Below the pieces are notes generated by a model, which did no database searches, was not told the origin of the DNA, and was given only the letters and a program-made list of their open reading frames with translations. A program made the position numbers and the translations under genes. Shown here one piece after another: positions 16,228 through 22,766 of a stretch of 64,000 nucleotides of DNA. Origin of the DNA: CAYQDR01 sp964416315 (GTDB lineage: Bacteria; Methylomirabilota; Methylomirabilia; Rokubacteriales; DASRDR01); the NCBI GenBank assembly GCA_964416315.1, contig CAYQDR010000009.1:1-64000 (forward strand). Direction: 5' to 3'. Every line of letters starts with the position of its first letter. The stretch's first letter is position 1.

Positions 16228-16548
16228 ATGTCCGCCAAGCTCTTCGTGGGCAACCTGTCCTACCAGGCGACGGAGGAGGACCTGCGCGAGTTGTTTCAGC
16301 AGGCCGGCACCGTCGAGTCGGTCCGCATCATCACCGATCAGTTTACGGGTCGGCCCCGGGGCTTTGGCTTCGTGGAGATGGCCACGAAGGAGGAGGCCGA
16401 GCGCGCGATCGAGCAACTGAACGGTCGGCTCTTCCGCGACCGAAACCTCGTCGTGGACGAGGCGCGTCCCCAGCCCAGCCGGGGCCCGCGGGGTGGGGGC
16501 GGCGGGCGTGGCCCCGGGGGGGGCGGAGGCGGCTGGGGCCGTCGGTAG
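16228..16548 (+). CDS. Glycine-rich RRM RNA-binding protein
   Basis: 106 aa. Residues 1-80 are one RNA recognition motif: RNP2 is LFVGNLSY (about 5-12) and RNP1 is RGFGFVEM (about 44-51), with all key aromatic positions present. The tail is Gly/Arg/Pro-rich (RGPRGGGGGRGPGG), as in cyanobacterial Rbp and plant glycine-rich proteins linked with cold or stress response and RNA chaperoning. Start ATG 16228 has the RBS GAGGAGGT eight nt upstream. It is monocistronic: strong promoter upstream, strong terminator downstream. The leader hairpin suggests post-transcriptional control. Confidence 0.95.
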   Translation: MSAKLFVGNLSYQATEEDLRELFQQAGTVESVRIITDQFTGRPRGFGFVEMATKEEAERAIEQLNGRLFRDRNLVVDEARPQPSRGPRGGGGGRGPGGGGGGWGRR

Positions 16549-16566
16549 GCCGGGCCAGCACGGGGG

Positions 16567-16600
16567 ACCGGGGCGGCTCGGGAGGCCCCGGTTTCTTATT
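16567..16600 (+). terminator. Rho-independent terminator of the RRM gene
   Basis: ACCGGGGC-(10 nt)-GCCCCGGT followed by TTCTTATT: an 8 bp perfect stem with a T-rich tail, one of the clearest terminators in the window. Confidence 0.85.
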
Positions 16601-16627
16601 GCCTGAAGGCCTCGTCAGATGTATAGT
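16599..16627 (+). promoter_or_regulatory. Promoter of the radical SAM gene
   Basis: TTGCCT at 16599-16604, 17 nt, TATAGT at 16622-16627. The -10 box overlaps an ATG at 16619, so that ATG cannot be the start on this transcript; the in-frame GTG at 16634 lies where transcription would begin. Confidence 0.65.
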
Positions 16628-16633
16628 CCAGGC

Positions 16634-17569
16634 GTGCGCGGGGTCCGCTACGAGAAGACCCGGGCGAAGAGCGTCCTGAACCCGGTCCAGGGCATGGGGT
16701 TCCGCTGGAGCGCGAATCCCTACCGGGGCTGCACGCACGGCTGCCACTACTGCTTCGCCCGCCGCTACCACACCTACCTCGAGCTCGGGGCGGGGGACGA
16801 TTTCAGCTCGGTGATCTTCGTGAAGGTGAACGCGCCGGAGGTGGTGCGCGCGGAGCTCGCGCGACCCACGTGGCGCCGCGAAGCCGTCGCCATCGGCACG
16901 GCGACCGACCCGTACCAGCCGATCGAGGGGCGCTACCGCCTGACGCGAGGCGTCCTCGAGGCGCTGGCCGCGGCCGCGACGCCCGCGAGCGTCGTGACGA
17001 AGGGGACGATGGTCGTCCGCGACCGGGACGTCCTGGCCGAGCTCGGCCGGCGCGCTGGGGCGACCGTGTGCGTGAGCGTGACGACCCTGGACATCGAGCG
17101 GTGGCGCCGCCTCGAGCCGGGGACGCCGGCGCCGGCCCAGCGGCTCCGGGCCGTGGCGACGCTGGCCTCCGCCGGGATCGCGGTCGGCGTGCTCCTGGCT
17201 CCGATCATCCCGGGGCTCACGGCGGACCGCGCGAACCTCGAGGCCGTCATCCGCGCCGCGGCCGACCACGGGGCGCGGTTCCTCGGAACGCGGGTCCTGC
17301 ACCTGCGTCCCGAGGTGAAGGCGCACTTCACGGTGTTCCTCGGGGCGGAGGCGCCGGAGCTCCTCCCGCTCTACCGACGGCTCTATCCGGGCGACCGCGC
17401 CTACGCGCCGGGGCGCGTGGAAGCCGAGATCGGAACCCTGGTCGGCGAGCTCCGCGAGCGGTATGGGCTCCCGGGTCGGATGCGGCAAGAGCCGCCGCCC
17501 ACGACCGAGCGGGAGCCCGCCCCGGCGGAGCGGGGAAAGCGCGAGCGGCAGCTCGAGCTCGACTGGTAG
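16634..17569 (+). CDS. Radical SAM protein, SPL/Rv2578c-like
   Basis: About 311 aa radical SAM enzyme. The cluster motif is C-THG-C-HY-C (CX3CX2C) near residues 34-41, preceded by NPYRGCTHG, and followed by GTATDPYQPIEGRYRLTR, features of the spore-photoproduct-lyase-like Rv2578c group. The [4Fe-4S] cluster would split SAM to a 5'-deoxyadenosyl radical. True photoproduct lyases use a C-terminal conserved Cys that is not evident here. The C-terminus is basic and Pro-rich. GTG 16634 chosen because the -10 box overlaps the upstream ATG; this would be a leaderless mRNA. Substrate unknown. Confidence 0.88.
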   Translation: MRGVRYEKTRAKSVLNPVQGMGFRWSANPYRGCTHGCHYCFARRYHTYLELGAGDDFSSVIFVKVNAPEVVRAELARPTWRREAVAIGTATDPYQPIEGRYRLTRGVLEALAAAATPASVVTKGTMVVRDRDVLAELGRRAGATVCVSVTTLDIERWRRLEPGTPAPAQRLRAVATLASAGIAVGVLLAPIIPGLTADRANLEAVIRAAADHGARFLGTRVLHLRPEVKAHFTVFLGAEAPELLPLYRRLYPGDRAYAPGRVEAEIGTLVGELRERYGLPGRMRQEPPPTTEREPAPAERGKRERQLELDW

Positions 17570-17710
17570 CGCCCGGGCGCGCGGCGCCCGGGCCCTGGCG
17601 GGTGCTGAAAACCACCGGCGCGTGTCAGGCGACCGCGCGCTCCTGAGCTAGGAGCTCGTCCCGGTAAGCCGGGCGACTCGCTTGAGCAAGACCGCGCGGC
17701 TCATGGTGTT

Positions 17711-17787
17711 CCGCTCCGAGCGCCGGCTTTGCCGGCGCAATCCCTCGCGGGGGGAGGTTCCGGAAGGGGGGCGGAGCCCCGCTCCGG
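17711..17787 (+). repeat. Family C double-hairpin repeat, copy C2
   Basis: CCGCTCCGAGC, then GCGCCGGC-ttt-GCCGGCGC (8 bp perfect stem, 17720-17738), CAATCCCTCGC, a GGGGGGAGGTTCCGGA tract, and a second hairpin GGGGGGCGGAGCCCCGCTCC. It sits between the convergent radical SAM and LOG genes, where it may end transcription. Confidence 0.8.
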
Positions 17788-17792
17788 GTCGA

Positions 17793-18452
17793 CTAGGGGA
17801 GGGCCGGGCTCCCGACCCGGAGGTGGCGGAGGACCTCCTCGGGGGTGTCGGCGATGCGCAGGATGGCGAGGTCCCGGGGAGACACCCGGCGCTCGGTCAC
17901 CACGACCTGTCGCAGCCAGTCCAGCAGCCCCTGCCAGTAGACCGAGCCGAGCAGGATGATCGGGATCGGGCGACTCCGCCGCGTCTGGACGAGCGTCGTC
18001 GCCTCGAACAGCTCGTCCAGCGTGCCGAAACCGCCGGGGGCGATGACGAAGCCGACCGAGTACTTGACGAACATCACCTTCCGCACGAAGAAGTAGCGGA
18101 AGTTCACGAGCTTCGACAGGTAGCGGTTCGGCGCCTGCTCCTGCGGGAGGTCGATGTTGAGCCCGACGGAGAGCCCGCCGGCCTCCATGGCGCCCTTGTT
18201 CGCCGCCTCCATGATTCCCGGGCCGCCGCCCGTGAGGATCGTGAACCCGCTCTCGGCCAGGAGGCGCGCGGTCTTCTCGACGAGCGCGTAGGCGGGCTCC
18301 TCGGGCGTCGCGCGGGCCGATCCGAAGAATGCGACGGCCGGCGGGATCACCGCCAGCGCCTCGAAGCCCGCGACGAACTCGTCCATGATCTTGAAGACCC
18401 GCCAGGGGTCCTCGGTGTCGGCATGGAGGGGACCGGGCTGGACGTCGGTCAC
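17793..18452 (-). CDS. LOG family nucleotide 5'-monophosphate phosphoribohydrolase
   Basis: 219 aa Rossmann-fold protein of the LOG (lysine decarboxylase-like, TIGR00730) family. Diagnostic motifs: FFGSARA near the N-terminus, ILTGGGPGIMEAANKGAMEAGG, and PGGFGTLDE with the catalytic glutamate. Members cleave base-ribose 5'-monophosphates (cytokinin activation in plants and some bacteria, general nucleotide salvage in others) and are often mis-annotated as lysine decarboxylases. Cytosolic. It follows the DsbA-like selenoprotein gene by 16 nt on the same strand, so both probably share its promoter, although no functional link is known. Confidence 0.93.
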   Translation of the reverse strand: MTDVQPGPLHADTEDPWRVFKIMDEFVAGFEALAVIPPAVAFFGSARATPEEPAYALVEKTARLLAESGFTILTGGGPGIMEAANKGAMEAGGLSVGLNIDLPQEQAPNRYLSKLVNFRYFFVRKVMFVKYSVGFVIAPGGFGTLDELFEATTLVQTRRSRPIPIILLGSVYWQGLLDWLRQVVVTERRVSPRDLAILRIADTPEEVLRHLRVGSPALP

Positions 18453-18468
18453 GGGGAACCGGGGCGGG

Positions 18469-19068
18469 TCAGGCGGCGATCAGCCGGCGGTACTCGGCGA
18501 GCGGGACAGCGCCGACGATCCGCCGTCCCCCGTCGAGGACGACCGTGGGAATCGCGCGGACGCCGTGCTCCTGGACGGCCGACTCGTAGTCGTCGAGCAC
18601 GGGCTGGCGGCCCCGCCCGGCCTCGTAGTCCGAGAGAAAGCGATTCACGTCGAGACCGGGCAGCGTCCGGACGACACCCACCACTTCCCCCGGGGCGCCG
18701 ATGTTGACGCCGTCGGTGAAGAACGCCTGGTAGAGCCGGAGGTGCAGCGCTTCGAAGAGCTCCTCACCCTGGAGCGTGACGCACTTCGCGGCTTCGAGGG
18801 CGGGCATGCTCCAGGTCGGGTAGTCCGGCCGCTCCCACAGCCGGTAGGTGACGCCGGCATCTGCGGCGAGCTCGGCGCAGCGGCGCCACGCCTCCTCCCG
18901 GTAGGTGCCTTTGAAGGTCGCGGTCGGATCGGGAGTCGGGCGGAGGGGGAAGGCGCGCCAGCGCAGGGTCAGTCGGCCGCGGAGCTCGGCCTGGAGTCGC
19001 CGGAGGCGCACGGCCGCCGGGTAGCACCAGGGTCAGAGGTAATCGGCGTACTCGATGATTTCCACCAC
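18469..19068 (-). CDS. DsbA/FrnE-like thiol-disulfide selenoprotein (Sec encoded by UGA)
   Basis: 199 aa if the in-frame UGA at 19035-19033 is read as selenocysteine. The N-terminus then reads VVEIIEYADYL-U-PWC-YPAAV, with Sec12 replacing the first cysteine of the CPWC active site of FrnE/DsbA-like proteins, so the redox motif is UPWC. The rest follows the FrnE pattern: thioredoxin strand, helical insertion with FKGTYREEAWRRCAELA, and the cis-Pro loop VRAIPTVVLDGG. An RNA hairpin starts 12 nt after the UGA. Without recoding the gene would begin at GTG 19011 and lose its active site and first strand. GTG 19068 sits right where a promoter (TTGCTC-N17-TACAAT) would start the mRNA. No signal peptide: cytosolic. 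selD lies 6.4 kb away. Confidence 0.85.
19000..19020 (-). promoter_or_regulatory. SECIS-like hairpin after the UGA of the DsbA-like gene
   Basis: On the minus strand, 12 nt after the UGA: CCGG, a C/T mismatch, GGC, loop CGTGC, GCC, then CCGG. This 7 bp interrupted stem with a five-base loop containing G is placed like bacterial SECIS elements, which sit a few to some 40 nt downstream of the recoded UGA inside the reading frame. Confidence 0.55.
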
Positions 19069-19073
19069 GACGC

Positions 19074-19102
19074 ATTGTAGCGGGCGTGTCCGAGGAGAGC
19101 AA
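19074..19102 (-). promoter_or_regulatory. Promoter of the DsbA-like selenoprotein gene
   Basis: On the minus strand: TTGCTC (19102-19097), 17 nt, TACAAT (19079-19074). Transcription would begin about 6-7 nt later at the GTG start codon, i.e. a leaderless mRNA. Confidence 0.65.
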
Positions 19103-19133
19103 GGTTGACAGCCTGACGAAGAGCCGGCGCGCC

Positions 19134-19163
19134 TTGACACCCCCCGGCGAGTCTGCCTAGACT
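19134..19163 (+). promoter_or_regulatory. Promoter of the folate-ligase-like gene
   Basis: TTGACA at 19134-19139, 18 nt, TAGACT at 19158-19163; ATG at 19171, so the mRNA is nearly leaderless. Confidence 0.75.
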
Positions 19164-19170
19164 CCGGCCG

Positions 19171-19899
19171 ATGACCCCCGCGCTGCCGACCTCGAAGGCC
19201 GAGGTGCGCGAGATGATCTGGCGCGCGATGGAAGTCCGCGGCGTCGCGCGCTTTCCCGGAACGAAGGGGCGCATCCCGAACTTCGTCGGCGCCGAGCGGG
19301 CCGCGCTCCACCTCCAGAGCCTGCCCCCGTGGCGCGCGGCGCGCGTCGTCAAGGTCAACCCGGACGCCCCGCAGCTCCCGGTCCGCCGCATGGCGCTCCG
19401 CGAGGGGAAGGTCGTCTTCATGGCGGTGCCGCGCCTGCGGGAGCTCGAGTGCTTCATTGAGCTCGACCCGGCGCGGCTCGGCCCGCGGGCGCTCCAGGCG
19501 GCGTCGATCAAGGGCGCCGAGCGGTTCGGGCGCCGCGTCCCACTCGAGGCGGTGCCGCGGATCGACCTCATCGTCTGCGGGTCGGTCGCGCTGAACGGCA
19601 AGGGCGCGCGCGTGGGGAAGGGGGGTGGCTTCTCGGACCTCGAGTACGCCCTGCTCGTCGAGGCGGGAAAGGCGGGCCCCGGCACCCCGATCGTCACGAC
19701 GGTGCACTCGATCCAGATGGTGCCGCAGGCGCTCGAGATGCTGCCGCACGACATCCCGGTGGACGTCGTCGTGACGCCGGACGGCCCGATCCGGGTGACA
19801 CCGGCACACCCCCGCCCCCGCGGGATCTACCCCGAGGCGCTGACCCCCGAAAAGCTCGCCGAGGTCCCCGTCCTCCAGCGGCTCCTCGGGCTCGGCTGA
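19171..19899 (+). CDS. 5-formyltetrahydrofolate cyclo-ligase family protein
   Basis: 242 aa protein of the 5-formyltetrahydrofolate cyclo-ligase superfamily (closer to the MTHFSD-like branch). Visible: an N-terminal helix with REMIWRAMEVRGVARF, FVGAERAALHLQSLP, VNPDAPQLPVRRMAL, then IDLIVCGSVALNGKGARVGKGGGFSDLEYA (a long Gly-rich nucleotide/folate loop near residues 134-162). Classical ligases convert 5-formyl-THF to methenyl-THF with ATP; whether this branch does so is uncertain. Preceded by a strong promoter and followed 5 nt later by the HtrA-like gene, heading an operon of at least four genes. Confidence 0.87.
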   Translation: MTPALPTSKAEVREMIWRAMEVRGVARFPGTKGRIPNFVGAERAALHLQSLPPWRAARVVKVNPDAPQLPVRRMALREGKVVFMAVPRLRELECFIELDPARLGPRALQAASIKGAERFGRRVPLEAVPRIDLIVCGSVALNGKGARVGKGGGFSDLEYALLVEAGKAGPGTPIVTTVHSIQMVPQALEMLPHDIPVDVVVTPDGPIRVTPAHPRPRGIYPEALTPEKLAEVPVLQRLLGLG

Positions 19900-19904
19900 G
19901 CGGC

Positions 19905-20882
19905 GTGGACGCGCCCGTCGGCCTCGTGCGCGCGCTGATCCCGGTGACGGCCCACATCACGGCTCGGGTCCCCGCCCGACATCCGTCCGCCGCGATCCTC
20001 GGCACCGACCGCATGGGCTCGGGCGTGGTCGTGGATCCGGCGGGTCTCGTCCTCACCGTGAACTACGTGGTCATGGGGGCGCGCCGGCTCCAGGTGACGT
20101 TCCCCGACGGACGCCGCGTGGCGGCCTCGGTCGCGGCCCAGGACTTCGAGAGCGGTCTCGCCCTTCTCCGGGCGAGGATCGCGGGCCTGCCGGTCGCCGT
20201 GCCGGGCTCGTTCGAGGGCCTGAGCGCCGGCGCGCCCGTGTTCGTCATCGCGGCCACGGGACCGCGCGAGCGGCGCGTCGCCGGCGGCGTCGTGACCTAT
20301 CTCGGCGAGTTCGACGCGCACTGGGAGTACCTCCTCGACCGCGGGATCATGACGACCTGCCCGAATCCCGGATTCGGCGGCGGGCCGCTCTTCGACATGC
20401 GCGGGCGCGTCGTCGGGATCGCCTCGCTCAACCTGAACGAGGTCGGCCGGCACTCGTTCGCGATCCCGGTCGAGTACTTCACCCTGCACCGGGCGGACCT
20501 CGTCCGCTTCGGCCGAGTCGTGAGCCGCCCCCGGCGCGCGTGGATCGGATTCTTCCCCCACCCGGTCGAGGAGGGGCTGATGGTGGCCGGTGTGGTGCCG
20601 CGCAGCCCGGCCGAGCGCGGTGGTCTCAAGGAGGGGGACCTGATCCTGAGCGTGGATGACACGGCGGTCGAGACGCGGCGCGGTCTCTACGAGGCGCTCT
20701 GGCGCCACGAGCCCGGCGAGCGGGTGCGTTTCGACGTGATGCGAGAGAACGCGGTGCGCCGCGTCGAGATCGTCAGCGAGGACCGGGCGGAGTTCTACCG
20801 GCTCGAGGCCGACGCGTCCGGGACGGCGCCGGCGGGGGAGGACGCGGAGGGGGGCGAGGATGGACCTGGGACTCGAAGGTAA
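19905..20882 (+). CDS. HtrA/DegP-like pseudoprotease with PDZ domain
   Basis: 325 aa trypsin-like domain (about 1-205) plus one PDZ domain (about 215-300). Every member of the catalytic triad is replaced: the His motif TNxHVV reads LTVNYVVMGA (His to Tyr), the Asp motif TDLAVL reads SGLALL (Asp to Gly), and the Ser motif GNSGGPL reads GFGGGPL (Ser to Gly). The fold-defining strands GSGVVVDPAGLVL, VVGIASL and FAIPVEYF remain, as does the PDZ pocket region with PAERGGLKEGDLILSVDD. No signal peptide or membrane helix, so cytosolic. It probably binds protein C-termini or acts as a scaffold. GTG start 5 nt after the previous stop; it overlaps the SDR gene by 23 nt. Confidence 0.88.
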   Translation: MDAPVGLVRALIPVTAHITARVPARHPSAAILGTDRMGSGVVVDPAGLVLTVNYVVMGARRLQVTFPDGRRVAASVAAQDFESGLALLRARIAGLPVAVPGSFEGLSAGAPVFVIAATGPRERRVAGGVVTYLGEFDAHWEYLLDRGIMTTCPNPGFGGGPLFDMRGRVVGIASLNLNEVGRHSFAIPVEYFTLHRADLVRFGRVVSRPRRAWIGFFPHPVEEGLMVAGVVPRSPAERGGLKEGDLILSVDDTAVETRRGLYEALWRHEPGERVRFDVMRENAVRRVEIVSEDRAEFYRLEADASGTAPAGEDAEGGEDGPGTRR

Positions 20883-21651
20883 GGCCGCGCTCGTCGCCGC
20901 GGCGTCGAAGGGGATGGGGCGGGCCTGTGCCCGTGGGCTCGCCGCCGAGGGGGTCCGCGTCGCCATCTGCTCCCGGTCGGCCGACGATCTCCGCAAGGCC
21001 GCCGACGCGATCCGCGCGGAGACCGGCACGGAGGTGCTGGCGATCCCCGCCGACGTGGGGAAAGCCGAGGAGATCCGTGGCCTGGTGGCCCGCACGGTGG
21101 AGGCGTTCGGCGGGGTGGACATCCTGGTGACCAACTCCGGCGGGCCGCCTCCGGGACCCTTCGGCCAGTTCGGCGACGCGGACTTCCAGGCCGCCTTCGA
21201 GACGAATCTCCTGTCGGTCGTCCGGATGGTCCGGGAGGCGCTCCCGCACATGCGCCGACGCCGCTGGGGACGGATCATCAACATCCAGTCCACCTCGATC
21301 AAGCAGCCGATCGACGGGCTGCTCCTGTCGAACGCGATCCGTCCGGGCGTCCAGGGGCTGGTCCGGTCGCTCGTCAACGAGGTCAGCCGCGACGGGATCA
21401 CGATCAACACCGTCTGCCCGGGCCGGATCCTCACCGACCGCCTCCGCGGCGCCCTGGTGTCGCGGGCCAAGGCCGCCGGGCTCGACTACGAGGCGTTCGC
21501 CCGGGAGGAGCAGGCCTCGGTTCCCCTCGGCCGGTTCGGGGATCCGGAGGACATCGCGAACGTCGTCGTGTTCCTCGCCTCGGAGCGGGCCTCGTACGTC
21601 ACCGGCGTCGCGATCCAGGTGGACGGGGGCCTCGTTCGTGGGCTCTACTGA
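20860..21651 (+). CDS. SDR-fold protein lacking the YxxxK pair
   Basis: 263 aa short-chain dehydrogenase/reductase fold, FabG-like in length. The cofactor loop is altered (VAAASKGMGRA instead of TGxxxGIG), and 13 residues after the Ser of INIQSTS the catalytic YxxxK is replaced by S-N-A-I-R, so both Tyr and Lys are missing. The rest is normal: DVGKAEEIRGLV, NSGGPP, PGRILTDR and the C-terminal YVTGVAIQVDGG. FabG-like homologues with such a loop are known as a subgroup, so this may be a natural variant rather than a decaying gene. It overlaps the dead HtrA upstream and the Kelch gene downstream. Confidence 0.87.
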   Translation: MDLGLEGKAALVAAASKGMGRACARGLAAEGVRVAICSRSADDLRKAADAIRAETGTEVLAIPADVGKAEEIRGLVARTVEAFGGVDILVTNSGGPPPGPFGQFGDADFQAAFETNLLSVVRMVREALPHMRRRRWGRIINIQSTSIKQPIDGLLLSNAIRPGVQGLVRSLVNEVSRDGITINTVCPGRILTDRLRGALVSRAKAAGLDYEAFAREEQASVPLGRFGDPEDIANVVVFLASERASYVTGVAIQVDGGLVRGLY

Positions 21652-22603
21652 CCGCTCCCGCCGCGCCCTCCTCCGGGTCATGGCCCTCGGGGCGGGCCTC
21701 GGGCCACTCGGCCTCGTCCGGCGGGCGCGCGCCCAAGGCGGGGCGTGGCGGAGCGCGGCCCCGATGCTCACGAGCCGGACGGAAGTGACGGGCGCCGCGC
21801 TGGACGGCAGGCTCTACGTCATCGGGGGGTTCGGATTCGGCGGCGGCGACGCGGTCGAGGCTTACGACCCGAAGGCGGACCGGTGGGAGCGCCGGGCGCC
21901 GCTCCCGGTCGGCGTCCATCACGCCGCCGCGGTGGCCGTCGGCGCGCGCCTTTACGTGATCGGCGGTTACGCGGGTCTCGTCTGGAGCGCCCTCGACACC
22001 GTGTTCGAGTACGACCCGGGGGCCGACCGGTGGCAGGCGCGGGCGCCGCTGCCGACGGGCCGGGGCGCGCTCGCCGTCGCGGCGATCGACGGGCGGATCT
22101 ACGCGGTCGGGGGCGTTGCCCGGGGTCGCCAGAACACCGGCGCGCTCGAGGTCTTCGACCCCCCACGGGACCGGTGGGAGGCGCGCGCGCCGATGGCCGT
22201 GCCGCGAGACCACCACGCGGCGGGCGCGGTCGACGGCAAGCTCCACGTCGTCGGCGGCCGCCTCGGGGGGGACTACGGGCGGAACCTCGACGCCCACGAG
22301 GGCTACGACCCGGCGGCCGACACGTGGGGCCGGCGGGCGCCCCTGCCGACGGCGCGGAGCGGCATCGCCGCTGCGGTCCTCGGCCGGCGGCTGTACGTCT
22401 TCGGGGGGGAGGCGCCGGGCGGGACGTTCCGCCAGGTGGAGGCCTACGAGCCGGAGGGCGATCGGTGGGTGACGCTGAGACCGATGCCGACCGGGCGTCA
22501 CGGCCTCGCCGCGATCGCCCACGAGGGCCGGATCCACGTCATCTCCGGGGGCCCCCGCCCCGGGGGATCGTTCAGCGCGCTCAACGAGGTGTTCACCCCC
22601 TAG
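21638..22603 (+). CDS. Exported Kelch-repeat beta-propeller
   Basis: 321 aa. The first 32 residues (RSRRALLRVMALGAGLGPLGLVRRARAQ) resemble a Tat-like signal peptide with A-R-A-Q as probable cleavage site. The mature part has six Kelch repeats, each with the double glycine and spaced aromatic residues (GGF/GGY...YDP..DRW..RAPLP), forming a six-bladed propeller. It probably binds protein or sugar partners outside the cytoplasm; no catalytic residues as in galactose oxidase are evident. GTG 21638 overlaps the SDR by 14 nt. A family C repeat follows the stop, which may end the operon. Confidence 0.9.
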   Translation: MGSTDRSRRALLRVMALGAGLGPLGLVRRARAQGGAWRSAAPMLTSRTEVTGAALDGRLYVIGGFGFGGGDAVEAYDPKADRWERRAPLPVGVHHAAAVAVGARLYVIGGYAGLVWSALDTVFEYDPGADRWQARAPLPTGRGALAVAAIDGRIYAVGGVARGRQNTGALEVFDPPRDRWEARAPMAVPRDHHAAGAVDGKLHVVGGRLGGDYGRNLDAHEGYDPAADTWGRRAPLPTARSGIAAAVLGRRLYVFGGEAPGGTFRQVEAYEPEGDRWVTLRPMPTGRHGLAAIAHEGRIHVISGGPRPGGSFSALNEVFTP

Positions 22604-22670
22604 ATCGCTGGCCTACCAAGCTCGAAACACCCAAGAGCGGGATGGGCCGTCCGCGCGCTGCTGAACGACC

Positions 22671-22746
22671 CGCTCCGAGCGCGGGCTTTGCCCGCGCAAT
22701 CGATCCGGGGGGAGGTCCGGAAGGGGGGCGAAGCCCCCCTCCGGAG
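22671..22746 (+). repeat. Family C double-hairpin repeat, copy C3
   Basis: CGCTCCGAGC, GCGCGGGC-ttt-GCCCGCGC (22679-22697), AATCGATCC, GGGGGGAGGT, then CCGGA/AGGGGGGC-gaa-GCCCCCCT/CCGG (22717-22744), two nearly perfect stems in 76 bp. The preceding CTGAACGA is shared with copy C4. Confidence 0.85.
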
Positions 22747-22752
22747 ATCTGA

Positions 22753-22758
22753 TATAGT
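22753..22758 (+). promoter_or_regulatory. -10 box of the amidohydrolase gene
   Basis: TATAGT 8 nt before the ATG at 22767, directly after repeat C3. No convincing -35 box, since the upstream 17-18 nt lie in the repeat hairpin. Confidence 0.45.
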
Positions 22759-22766
22759 TGGGGGCG

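Noticed and set aside
17793..18452. Annotation as lysine decarboxylase
   Set aside because: GGGPGIMEAANKGA and PGGFGTLDE mark the LOG phosphoribohydrolase family, for which that name is a common mislabel.
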